From the NCBI RefSeq assembly GCF_024295805.1, contig NZ_JANCLX010000011.1:124001-188000 (forward strand): a stretch of DNA of 64,000 nucleotides, given 5' to 3'. A program made the translations under genes and the position numbers. This stretch comes from Streptomyces cucumeris (GTDB lineage Bacteria > Actinomycetota > Actinomycetes > Streptomycetales > Streptomycetaceae). Each line of letters starts with the position of its first letter. Positions within the stretch are counted from its first letter, which is position 1. A model generated the notes under the pieces. The model was not told the DNA's origin. It did no database searches and worked only from the letters and a program-made list of their open reading frames with translations. Shown here in pieces: positions 8,235 through 15,527 of the stretch.

Positions 8235-9869
8235 ATGGTCGTGCTCTTCGTCCTGATCGCACTGGCTGTCGTCGGACTGCTGGCCGGGGTGCACCGGTAT
8301 CTGTGGGTGCGGCTGATCCGCGATACGACGGCCCTTGGCGGCCTCGCCCGCCGCGCGGGCACGGCGGCGGCCGTTGCGCTGCCGCTGACCACGGTGGGCG
8401 CGCTGGTCGCGGGCCGCGCCGGAGCGCCGTTCGCGCTCCAGCGCGTGCTGGCGTGGCCCGGCTACCTGTGGCTCGCGCTGCTCCTCTATCTGACGCTGGC
8501 CCTCCTGCTGGGCGAGGCCCTGCGCCCCCTGCTCCTCCGTGCCGCCCGGCCCCGTGCGGGTGGCCTGCCGGCCGGGGCGGCGGCATCGGGTACGCCCGGT
8601 GGCCCGGAGGGCCCGGGTGCTCTCCGTGATGTCCGAACGCCTCGCGTGCCGGACGCCGGGGCGGCGCCCTGCGGCTCTGGCGGTGGCGGTGAGCCGTCCG
8701 GTGAGCAGGGTCGCGCGGTCGCCAATGCGTCGGAGGCGGTGGCCGCTGCGGGCAGTCGTGATGCGGGTGGCCTGTCGGCCGGGGCGGCGGCATCGGGTAC
8801 GGCCGGTGACCCCGGTGACCCCGGTGACCCCGGTGGTTCGGAGGGCTTGGGCGTTCCCCGTGGTGCCCGAGCGTCCCGCGTGCCGGACGCCGGGGTGGTG
8901 TCCGGTGAGCCCGGCGGCTCCGACGGTGTCGGTGAGGCGTCCGGCGGGTCCGGGGCGGCCGGTGCGGTGGATGCTCCGTCGGCGGTGGTGTCCGCCGACG
9001 ACGGCGTTCCGGGCGGTCCCGAAGCCTCCGCGGCCGCCGGCGAGCAGTCGCGGCGGCTGTTCGTGGCGCGGGGGATCGCCGTGGGGGCCACTGCCGTCGC
9101 GGCGGGGACCGTGGCGTACGGCGCGGCCACCGTGTTCCGGGGGCCGCGCGTGAAGCGGGTGACCGTACCGCTGGCCAAGCTGCCCCGGCGGGCCCATGGG
9201 TTCCGGATCGCCGTCGTCAGCGATATCCACCTCGGACCGATCCTCGGGCGCGCCCACACCCGGCGGGTGGTGGAGACGATCAACCGCACCAACCCCGACC
9301 TCATCGCCGTCGTCGGCGACCTCGTGGACGGCAGCGTGGCGGATCTCGGGCCCGCCGCCGAGCCGCTGCGTGAACTCCGTTCCCGCCACGGCTCGTTCTT
9401 CGTCACCGGTAACCACGAGTACTTCTCCGGTGCCCGCCAATGGGTCGATCACGTACGGGAACTGGGGCTGCACCCCCTGGAGAACGCGCGCACCGAACTG
9501 CCCGGCTTCGACCTCGCCGGAGTGAACGACGTGGCGGGGGAGGACGAGGGCGAGGGGCCGGACTTCGAGCGGGCGCTCGGTGACCGCGATCGGTCGCGGG
9601 CCTCGGTACTGCTCGCGCACCAGCCCGTGGTGATCCACGACGCGGTGGACCACGGTGTGGACCTCCAGCTCTCCGGCCATACCCACGGGGGCCAGATGTG
9701 GCCCGGGGACCTGGTCGCGGCGCTCGCCAACCCCACCGTCGCCGGGCTGGAGCGGTACGGCGACACCCAGTTGTACGTCACCCGCGGAGCCGGGGCCTGG
9801 GGGCCGCCGGTGCGGGTCGGGGCGCCGCCGGACGTCACGGTCGTGGAACTGGCATCGCGTCACGCCTGA
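8235..9869 (+). CDS. Membrane-anchored metallophosphoesterase with duplicated linker
   Basis: 544 residues from ATG 8235. The N-terminal 105 residues hold about three hydrophobic helices. Residues about 108-270 are Gly/Ala/Pro-rich and contain an imperfect internal duplication. The C-terminal 230 residues are a calcineurin-like phosphoesterase with the metal ligands in VVSDIHLG, VVGDLVDG, FVTGNHEY and LSGHTHGGQM. Related YkuE/YaeI-type enzymes act on phosphoesters at the envelope. A second hydrophobic segment (IAVGATAVAAGTVAYGAA) precedes the catalytic domain, so the domain may face the periplasmic side. The last 35 bp overlap the convergent VanZ-RDD gene. Confidence 0.88.
   Translation: MVVLFVLIALAVVGLLAGVHRYLWVRLIRDTTALGGLARRAGTAAAVALPLTTVGALVAGRAGAPFALQRVLAWPGYLWLALLLYLTLALLLGEALRPLLLRAARPRAGGLPAGAAASGTPGGPEGPGALRDVRTPRVPDAGAAPCGSGGGGEPSGEQGRAVANASEAVAAAGSRDAGGLSAGAAASGTAGDPGDPGDPGGSEGLGVPRGARASRVPDAGVVSGEPGGSDGVGEASGGSGAAGAVDAPSAVVSADDGVPGGPEASAAAGEQSRRLFVARGIAVGATAVAAGTVAYGAATVFRGPRVKRVTVPLAKLPRRAHGFRIAVVSDIHLGPILGRAHTRRVVETINRTNPDLIAVVGDLVDGSVADLGPAAEPLRELRSRHGSFFVTGNHEYFSGARQWVDHVRELGLHPLENARTELPGFDLAGVNDVAGEDEGEGPDFERALGDRDRSRASVLLAHQPVVIHDAVDHGVDLQLSGHTHGGQMWPGDLVAALANPTVAGLERYGDTQLYVTRGAGAWGPPVRVGAPPDVTVVELASRHA
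8556..8897 (+). repeat. Imperfect direct duplication in the metallophosphoesterase linker
   Basis: Copy 1 (about 8556-8662) and copy 2 (about 8763-8897) both run from GGL(P/S)AGAAASGT to (T/S)RVPDAG at the protein level and share long identical DNA stretches. Copy 2 also contains a 9-bp microrepeat (GGTGACCCC three times in a row). The array stays in frame. Confidence 0.85.
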
Positions 9870-11109
9870 CGGGGAGCGGGAGCGCGGACGACGGCCCTCC
9901 GGCCATCACCCCGGCTCCGGCCACCGGCTTCGCTCCGGGCTCCGCCCCCGCCGCCCGCGTATGCGGCAGCGCCCTCGTGCGGATCCCCGACAGCCGCTCG
10001 TGCGGGGCCAGTCCCTCCGGGTGCCGCAGGGTGCGCAGCCCGTGGCGCAGGGCCAGGGCGAGGACCGTCAGGGCCACGGCGTCGGCGCCGAGCGATGCGC
10101 GGGTGAGCGTGAACAGTTCGGTCAGCTCGGCCGTTCCGGGCAGTGATGATGTGGACAGCACTACTGCCGACGCCAGCGCCATCCCCATGAGCAGGGGCAG
10201 CGCCGCCGCCCCGACGAGCGCGGCGCGGACGGCCAGCCGTCCGGGGGTGAGCGGGCGGCCGTCGGCGGATTCCAGCCGCAGCAGCAACAGCCGCTTGCCC
10301 GGCGTCGCCCCCGTCCGCAGCGGGAGGACGACGAACCACAGCAGGAACACCCCGGCCAGCACCCACAGTTCGCGCTCGGCGTCCCCGTACGCGAACGTCT
10401 CGCTCACCACGGCCACCGCCACCAGGAACCCCGCCAGGTCGGCGATCAGGGCCACCAGCCGCCGTCCGAACGGCACCGGGCGCAGCGCCCGCGCCCGGCC
10501 GTCCAGGGTCTCCAGCGCGGGGAGCACCCGCAGGAGCGGACCGGCGAGCAGCCAGCCGAGTGCCGCGCCCGCGGTGTTGGTGAGCAGGTCGTCCACGTCG
10601 AAGAGCCGGTACGGGCAGTCGTAGAGGCCCCACACCCCGGAGTACTGGATCAGTTCGAAGAACAGCGAGGACGCCAGTCCGGCGGCGGTGGCGGCGCGCA
10701 GCCCGCAGCGCACGTGGTAGCGGAGGAACATCCCGAGCGGCACCAGGAGCGCCAGGTTGAGCAGGGCTCCGGCGACGGCGGGGTTCTGGAGGACCAGCGC
10801 GCCGGGGGTGACCTTGTGGTGCGCCTCCTTCCAGATGTCGGCGAAGGTGTTGCCGGGGACCACCTGGGGCCGGGAGAAGGCGCCGAACCGGGCGCACATG
10901 TCGGCCGACTGACGGGGCAGCGGAACGACGGTCATGCAGAAGGCGGTCAGCGCGTAGTACAGGAAGCCGTACAGCGACAGCGTCCGGCCCTGGGACATGA
11001 CGCCGTGGCGCCGGTAGAGGACGACGGCGGTCGGCAGCAGGAGCACCAGGGCGAGCAGCGGGAAGACGGCGGCGGCCGTGGTGATCGGCAGGAGGTGCGC
11101 TTGAGGCAT
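9835..11109 (-). CDS. VanZ-RDD fusion membrane protein
   Basis: 424 residues. The N-terminal half is a VanZ-like domain of five helices, with FFELIQYSGVWG and the conserved FDVDDLLTNTAGAALGW. VanZ-like proteins are linked to glycopeptide tolerance and membrane remodelling, but most have no proven activity. The C-terminal half is an RDD domain starting at FGRRLVALIADLAG, with TPGKRLLLLRL at its core. The ATG at 11109 follows a TATAGT -10 by only seven bases, which suggests a leaderless mRNA. A 32-bp palindrome covers the promoter. Thirty-five bp of its 3' end overlap the convergent phosphoesterase gene. Confidence 0.85.
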   Translation of the reverse strand: MPQAHLLPITTAAAVFPLLALVLLLPTAVVLYRRHGVMSQGRTLSLYGFLYYALTAFCMTVVPLPRQSADMCARFGAFSRPQVVPGNTFADIWKEAHHKVTPGALVLQNPAVAGALLNLALLVPLGMFLRYHVRCGLRAATAAGLASSLFFELIQYSGVWGLYDCPYRLFDVDDLLTNTAGAALGWLLAGPLLRVLPALETLDGRARALRPVPFGRRLVALIADLAGFLVAVAVVSETFAYGDAERELWVLAGVFLLWFVVLPLRTGATPGKRLLLLRLESADGRPLTPGRLAVRAALVGAAALPLLMGMALASAVVLSTSSLPGTAELTELFTLTRASLGADAVALTVLALALRHGLRTLRHPEGLAPHERLSGIRTRALPHTRAAGAEPGAKPVAGAGVMAGGPSSALPLPVRRDAMPVPRP

Positions 11110-11117
11110 GCGCGGCA

Positions 11118-11149
11118 CTATACGCCATGTGTATACACCGAATGTATAG
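11118..11149 (-). promoter_or_regulatory. Three-part palindrome over the VanZ-RDD promoter
   Basis: CTATAC (11118-11123), the perfect palindrome GTGTATACAC (11129-11138) and GTATAG (11144-11149) share one exact centre at 11133.5. Read on the minus strand the proximal outer arm is part of the -10 (TATAGT at 11122-11117), and the core lies in the -10/-35 spacer. This layout is typical of a repressor operator. The regulator is unknown. Confidence 0.65.
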
Positions 11150-11186
11150 CGGCTCATGGGCGGCCACCGCACCGGGGCGGTAGGGC

Positions 11187-12578
11187 TCAGTCCTCGGTCT
11201 CCGCGAAGGACTTGAGGAAGATTCCGAGCGCCCGCTCGTTCTCCGTGGAGTCCGCCTCGTCCGCCGGGGTCGTCCAGCGGATGGAGAAGCCGCGGCCGCC
11301 CCCGACGAGGAATCCGCGGCCGAACGTGCGGAACGGATCGCCGCCGACGGCGGAGGACCAGGTCATGTCCGCGGCCTTCCAGTCGCGGTAGTCCACCCTG
11401 CGGATGTCGTCGATCCGCTGGAAACCCGGGGTGAGTTTCTCCAGCGACGGCACCAGGCTCTCCCACACCTCCACGGGGTCGTCGTCCTCGGAGCCCCTGC
11501 CGAAGGTGACGACCAGGTCCCGGCCGTCGTCCTCGTCCTGGGGCGCGAACTTCACATGGAACCGCGAACCGCTCTCCACCCGCTTCCAGCCCTTGGGGAT
11601 GTCGATGGAGAACCCCTCCTCCTCGGCGGTGAAGCGCACGAACGCCAAGGCGTCCTCGCGGTCACCGCCACCGCCACCGCCGCCCTTGCCGGGCGGCTTC
11701 GAGGGGGAGGCCGGGGCCGAGGGGCTCGCGGGGGCCGAGGGTTCGGCGGGGGAGGAGGGCGAGGGGGACGTGGAGGGGGTGGGCTCGCGCGGCAGGCTCG
11801 GCCGTGGCGCGTCCGGCGGTGACGCGCTGCGGGTGGGGGCGGTGGCGCGGTCGTCACCGCCCCCGGACAGCACGCCGGTCGAGGCGAGCGCCACCGCCGA
11901 GGCGACCGCCACCAGGGCGATTCCGGCCGCGATCGCCACCTTCGGCCGGCCTCTCCGACCCTCGAGCCGGTGGCCTCCGGGCCGCAGTGCCTCACAGGTG
12001 CCGTGCAGCCAGGGCAGCCATGCCGCGGTCCGTGTCTCGGCGGCCGGCCGGTCCCGCTCGAGGGCGCGCAACAGGGCCTGGCGGATCAGGGGTTCGGTCA
12101 GCCGCGCGGTGGGGTCGGCGCGCAGCAGCCCGTGGATCACCTGGGTGAGCGGTCCGGCCCTGGTCACGTCGAGCCCGCTCCAGTCGGGATGCGGCGGGTG
12201 GCCCTCGACCATGACGAAGAGGATCGCGCCCAGGGACCACAGGTCGGACTCCGGGGTCGCGCCGTCACCGCGGACCTGTTCGGGGGAGGCGAACGCGGGG
12301 TCGGTGACCGGGCGGGAGGCGGCCTTGCCGGTGGCGCCGAACCCGCTGAGAACGATCTCACCGTCGGGCAGAAGCAGCAGCCGCGCCGGATTGAGATCGC
12401 CGTGGGTGATGCCCTTGAGGTGGGCGGCGCCGATGACGTCGAGGAGGCTCAGACCGATCCCGGCCGCCCGGCCGGGCTCCAACCTGCCCTCGCGGTCGAG
12501 CAGTTCACTCAGCGGACGGCGGTCGGTATCGGGCCGTACGGCCTGCGTCCCGTGAACGGGCTGGTCCGCGCCGGTCAT
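11187..12578 (-). CDS. Receptor-like pseudokinase with extracellular domain
   Basis: 463 residues. Residues 20-190 align with the C-lobe of a Hanks-type Ser/Thr kinase (SPEQVRGDGATPESDLWSLGA), but the glycine-rich loop and VAIK lysine lobe are absent. The catalytic loop is HGDLN (59-63) instead of HRDxKxxN, and DFG is replaced by SGFG (78-81). Phosphotransfer is therefore unlikely. A membrane helix (VAIAAGIALVAVASAVALA) at about 215-235 is followed by a Pro/Ser/Thr-rich stalk. An extracellular domain of about 150 residues begins with FTAEEEGFSIDIPKGW and ends at the C terminus. The gene lies 77 bp upstream of the VanZ-RDD gene on the same strand. Confidence 0.8.
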   Translation of the reverse strand: MTGADQPVHGTQAVRPDTDRRPLSELLDREGRLEPGRAAGIGLSLLDVIGAAHLKGITHGDLNPARLLLLPDGEIVLSGFGATGKAASRPVTDPAFASPEQVRGDGATPESDLWSLGAILFVMVEGHPPHPDWSGLDVTRAGPLTQVIHGLLRADPTARLTEPLIRQALLRALERDRPAAETRTAAWLPWLHGTCEALRPGGHRLEGRRGRPKVAIAAGIALVAVASAVALASTGVLSGGGDDRATAPTRSASPPDAPRPSLPREPTPSTSPSPSSPAEPSAPASPSAPASPSKPPGKGGGGGGGDREDALAFVRFTAEEEGFSIDIPKGWKRVESGSRFHVKFAPQDEDDGRDLVVTFGRGSEDDDPVEVWESLVPSLEKLTPGFQRIDDIRRVDYRDWKAADMTWSSAVGGDPFRTFGRGFLVGGGRGFSIRWTTPADEADSTENERALGIFLKSFAETED

Positions 12579-12777
12579 GGTCTCACCCCTTGCTCCGCAC
12601 CCAACAGCTTTCCCCTAGGAGGTACGCCCAGGGATCGGCCCGTGCTCAATGGGAGACGGGACGAGTGCGGCCCGTGTCCGGAAAGGGGCAGTCGTCCTGG
12701 GCCGGAACGGAACGCGGAGGTTCCCGCGGAACGTGGGTACGACCAGGACGAGCAGGGGAGTCCTGGCAGGCGCCCGC

Positions 12778-13692
12778 TCAGCCGGAGGGGGGCGGCAGCC
12801 ATGCATGGCGTTCACCGAGCAGCGCGAGGGCGTCGAGGAAGCGGTCGACCGCGGGATGTGAGGAATCGGCCCGCCAGACCGCCTCGATGGCCAGGCCGGC
12901 CCGGGGCTCGGCGAGCGGCACCAGCGCGATACCGCGCGGCAGATGGCGCACCAGGGAGGCCACCACCAGGTTCACGCCCCGGCCCGCGGCGATATGCGCC
13001 CAGGCGTTGGTGCCGGAGGCGGCCGGATCGAGCACCGGCTCGAACCCGGCCTCCCGGCACACCCCGACCACGGTGTCGTAGTACCCCGGGGACATCTCCC
13101 GGGGCCACAGCTGAAACGTCTCCTTCCGCAGCAGCGCCGGATCCACGGCCGGAGCCCCGGCCAACGGATGCGACTCGCTCACCGCGACCTTCAACTCCTC
13201 CCACCGCACGGTGCGCTGGACGATTCCGCGGGGCCGGGCGGTCGCGGGCGCGAGTGCCACATCGCAGCGCTCGTCCCGCAGCGCACCGCACACATCGGAG
13301 GCGAAGATCTCCCGCGTCTCCACCGTCAACTCGGGGCAGGTCTCGGCCAGATGGTCGACCAGCAGCGGCACCGTCTCATACACCGAGGTCAGGGTGTACG
13401 ACACCCGCAGTCGCCCCGCCTCCCCGGCCGCCACCGCCCGGGCCCGCCGCCCGGCCCGCGCCGCGGCCGCGAGCACCTTGCGGCAGTCGGCCAGATACGC
13501 CGCTCCCGCGGGGGTGAGCTCGACGCGGCGCGAAGTGCGTTCCAGCAGCCGTACCCCGAGGCTCTGCTCAAGTGCCTTGATCTGCTGGCTGAGTGCCTGC
13601 TGCGCGACGAAGACATCATCGGCCGCGCGGGTGAAGTTGCGCCGCTCCGCGACGGCCACGAAATACCGCATCTGTCGCAGCTCGGGTTCCAT
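12778..13692 (-). CDS. LysR-family transcriptional regulator
   Basis: 304 residues with an N-terminal winged helix-turn-helix (RQMRYFVAVAERRNFTRAAD, then LSQQIKALEQSLGVRLLER) and a C-terminal periplasmic-binding-protein-like effector domain from about residue 90. The ATG at 13692 has no rival. It is divergent from the monooxygenase gene, and two perfect inverted repeats lie between them, which is the standard LysR arrangement. It probably regulates the monooxygenase/haemoglobin pair and itself. The inducer is unknown. Confidence 0.92.
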   Translation of the reverse strand: MEPELRQMRYFVAVAERRNFTRAADDVFVAQQALSQQIKALEQSLGVRLLERTSRRVELTPAGAAYLADCRKVLAAAARAGRRARAVAAGEAGRLRVSYTLTSVYETVPLLVDHLAETCPELTVETREIFASDVCGALRDERCDVALAPATARPRGIVQRTVRWEELKVAVSESHPLAGAPAVDPALLRKETFQLWPREMSPGYYDTVVGVCREAGFEPVLDPAASGTNAWAHIAAGRGVNLVVASLVRHLPRGIALVPLAEPRAGLAIEAVWRADSSHPAVDRFLDALALLGERHAWLPPPSG

Positions 13693-13744
13693 GGGACCGC
13701 ATGCTACGGCCGCTCCGTGTCTCCGGTACCACCCAACTCCCGTG

Positions 13745-13785
13745 ACAAGCAAGGCTTGTGGACCGACAACAAGTTGCGCTTGTTG
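13745..13785. promoter_or_regulatory. Two palindromes in the LysR/monooxygenase divergent promoter
   Basis: ACAAGC-AAG-GCTTGT (13745-13759) and CAACAAG-TTGCG-CTTGTTG (13767-13785) are perfect inverted repeats sharing CAAG/CTTG half-sites. They are about two helix turns apart centre to centre. These fit activator and autoregulatory sites for the LysR protein. Confidence 0.7.
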
Positions 13786-13844
13786 ATCAACGTGGTCCGC
13801 TCCTAGCGTGACGGGGTCACACCCCACCGACGAAGGAGCAGGCT

Positions 13845-14189
13845 GTGACCGTCGAATACATCCGCTACCGCATCGAGGACCCCGAACGGCGCACCGCGTT
13901 CGAGGAGGCGTACACGGCCGCCGCCGAACAGCTCGACCGGTCCCCGGAGTGCCTGGCCTACGAGCTGGCGCACGGGGTGGAGGAGCCGGAGCGCTACATC
14001 CTGCGCATCGAGTGGACCTCGGTCGAGGACCATCTCCAGGGCTTCCGCGGCAGCCCGCTCTTCGGGCCCTTCCTCGACTCGGTCCGCCCCTTCATCGGCG
14101 ACATCGAGGAGATGAAGCACTACGAGCGCACCGTGGTGGTCTCCGGGAAGAACGGGGACAACGGCAAGAACGAGAAGAAGACGCCATGA
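13845..14189 (+). CDS. Antibiotic biosynthesis monooxygenase-type protein
   Basis: 114 residues of the ABM/dimeric alpha-beta barrel fold: VEYIRYRIEDPERRTAFEE strand and helix, CLAYELAHGVEEPERYILRIEW, then GSPLFGPFLDSVRPFI. Small cofactor-free members oxidise quinones or aromatic compounds; others only bind ligand. The GTG start is 13845 with AAGGAG at 13833-13838. Its stop overlaps the start of the truncated haemoglobin gene (ATGA), so the two are translationally coupled. A C-terminal Lys/Asn-rich tail is probably disordered. Confidence 0.8.
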   Translation: MTVEYIRYRIEDPERRTAFEEAYTAAAEQLDRSPECLAYELAHGVEEPERYILRIEWTSVEDHLQGFRGSPLFGPFLDSVRPFIGDIEEMKHYERTVVVSGKNGDNGKNEKKTP

Positions 14190-14659
14190 CCGGCGCACGG
14201 GGGACCACGGGAGAGCCGTCCCTGTACGAGGCGGTGGGCGGACTGCCCGCGCTGCGGCGGCTCAGCAACGCCTTCTACGCCGAGGTCCTGGCCGACCCGC
14301 TGCTGGCGCCGGTCTTCGCGGACTTCACCGCCACCCACCGCGAGCACGTCGCCGTCTGGCTCGCCGAGGTGTTCGGCGGACCGGCCGCGTTCACCGAGGA
14401 GCACGGCGGCCACCAGGGACTGCTGCGCAGCCATGTGGGGCGGTCCATCACGCCTGAACAGCGCGACCGCTGGGTGGAGCTGATGAGCCGGGCGGTGGAG
14501 CGGGAGCTGCCGCCCGATCCTCGGCTGCGCCACCAGGTGACCGAGTACTTCCGGTGGGGCGCCGGGATCGCTCAGAGCGTGTCCGGGCAGCCCGCCGACG
14601 CGGATCTGGGGGACCCGGGTCCGACTCCGCGCTGGGGATGGGACGGCCTCCAGAAATAG
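14186..14659 (+). CDS. Truncated (2/2) haemoglobin, group II-like
   Basis: 157 residues with a globin core: SLYEAVGGLPALRRLSNAFY (A/B helices), DPLLAPVFADF, the proximal-histidine region HREHVAVWLAEVFGGP, and the C-terminal helix VTEYFRWGAGIAQ. Group II truncated globins bind O2 or NO and often pair with monooxygenases as NO or oxygen handlers. The start overlaps the preceding stop. The 3' side is closed by the strong bidirectional terminator at 14684-14729. Confidence 0.88.
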   Translation: MTGARGTTGEPSLYEAVGGLPALRRLSNAFYAEVLADPLLAPVFADFTATHREHVAVWLAEVFGGPAAFTEEHGGHQGLLRSHVGRSITPEQRDRWVELMSRAVERELPPDPRLRHQVTEYFRWGAGIAQSVSGQPADADLGDPGPTPRWGWDGLQK

Positions 14660-14683
14660 ACGGGTGCAGACGGAGCCCGGGAA

Positions 14684-14729
14684 ACGGCGAGGGCCCCGCG
14701 CTCCGGGTGGAGTGCAGGGCCCTCGCCGT
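14684..14729. terminator. Bidirectional terminator between the trHb and sdhB genes
   Basis: ACGGCGAGGGCCC (14684-14696) and GGGCCCTCGCCGT (14717-14729) form a perfect 13-bp stem between the convergent globin and sdhB genes. Confidence 0.85.
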
Positions 14730-14753
14730 CTGCGTGGTGCGGGACCGCGGAGG

Positions 14754-15527
14754 TCAGAAGCGACGCGTGATCAGCGCGCGCTTCACCTCCTGGATGGCCT
14801 TGGTGACCTCGATACCGCGCGGGCAGGCCTCGGTGCAGTTGAAGGTGGTGCGGCAGCGCCAGACGCCGTCCTTGTCGTTCAGGATCTCCAGCCGCTGCTC
14901 ACCGCCCTCGTCACGCGAGTCGAAGATGAAGCGGTGCGCGTTGACGATCGCCGCCGGGCCGAAGTACTGGCCGTCGTTCCAGAACACCGGGCACGAGGAG
15001 GTGCACGCGGCGCACAGGATGCACTTGGTGGTGTCGTCGAAGCGCTCGCGGTCCTCGGCGGACTGCCGGCGCTCGCGCGTCGGCTCATTGCCCGTCGTGA
15101 TCAGGAAGGGCATCACATCGCGGTACGCCTGGAAGAACGGCTCCATGTCCACGACCAGGTCCTTGAGGACCGTCAGGCCCTTGATGGCCTCGACCGTGAT
15201 GGGCTTCTCCGGGTTGATGTCCTTGATCAGCGTCTTGCAGGCCAGCCGGTTACGGCCGTTGATCCGCATGGCGTCGGAGCCGCAGATGCCGTGGGCGCAG
15301 GAACGGCGGAAGGTCAGGGTGCCGTCCAGATCCCACTTGATCTTGTGGAGACCGTCGAGGACGCGCTCCTTGGGATCGATCTCGAACTGGAAGTCCTCCC
15401 AGACCGCCTGGTCCGAGATCTCCGGGTTGAAGCGCCGGATCCGGAACGTGACCGTGATCAGGTGCGCGGCGGTGGCGTCACTCGCCCCCGGGGCCTCCGA
15501 GGACTTCTCAAGCGTGGGGGTGCTCAT
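14754..15527 (-). CDS. sdhB: Succinate dehydrogenase iron-sulfur subunit
   Basis: 257 residues that carry electrons from the SdhA flavin to quinone at the inner face of the membrane. The [2Fe-2S] cysteines are in RRSCAHGICGSDAM. The [4Fe-4S]/[3Fe-4S] sites are CILCAACTSSCP and FNCTEACPRGIEV. The start ATG overlaps the sdhA stop by one base. It is the last gene of sdhCDAB and ends at a strong bidirectional hairpin. Confidence 0.97.
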   Translation of the reverse strand: MSTPTLEKSSEAPGASDATAAHLITVTFRIRRFNPEISDQAVWEDFQFEIDPKERVLDGLHKIKWDLDGTLTFRRSCAHGICGSDAMRINGRNRLACKTLIKDINPEKPITVEAIKGLTVLKDLVVDMEPFFQAYRDVMPFLITTGNEPTRERRQSAEDRERFDDTTKCILCAACTSSCPVFWNDGQYFGPAAIVNAHRFIFDSRDEGGEQRLEILNDKDGVWRCRTTFNCTEACPRGIEVTKAIQEVKRALITRRF

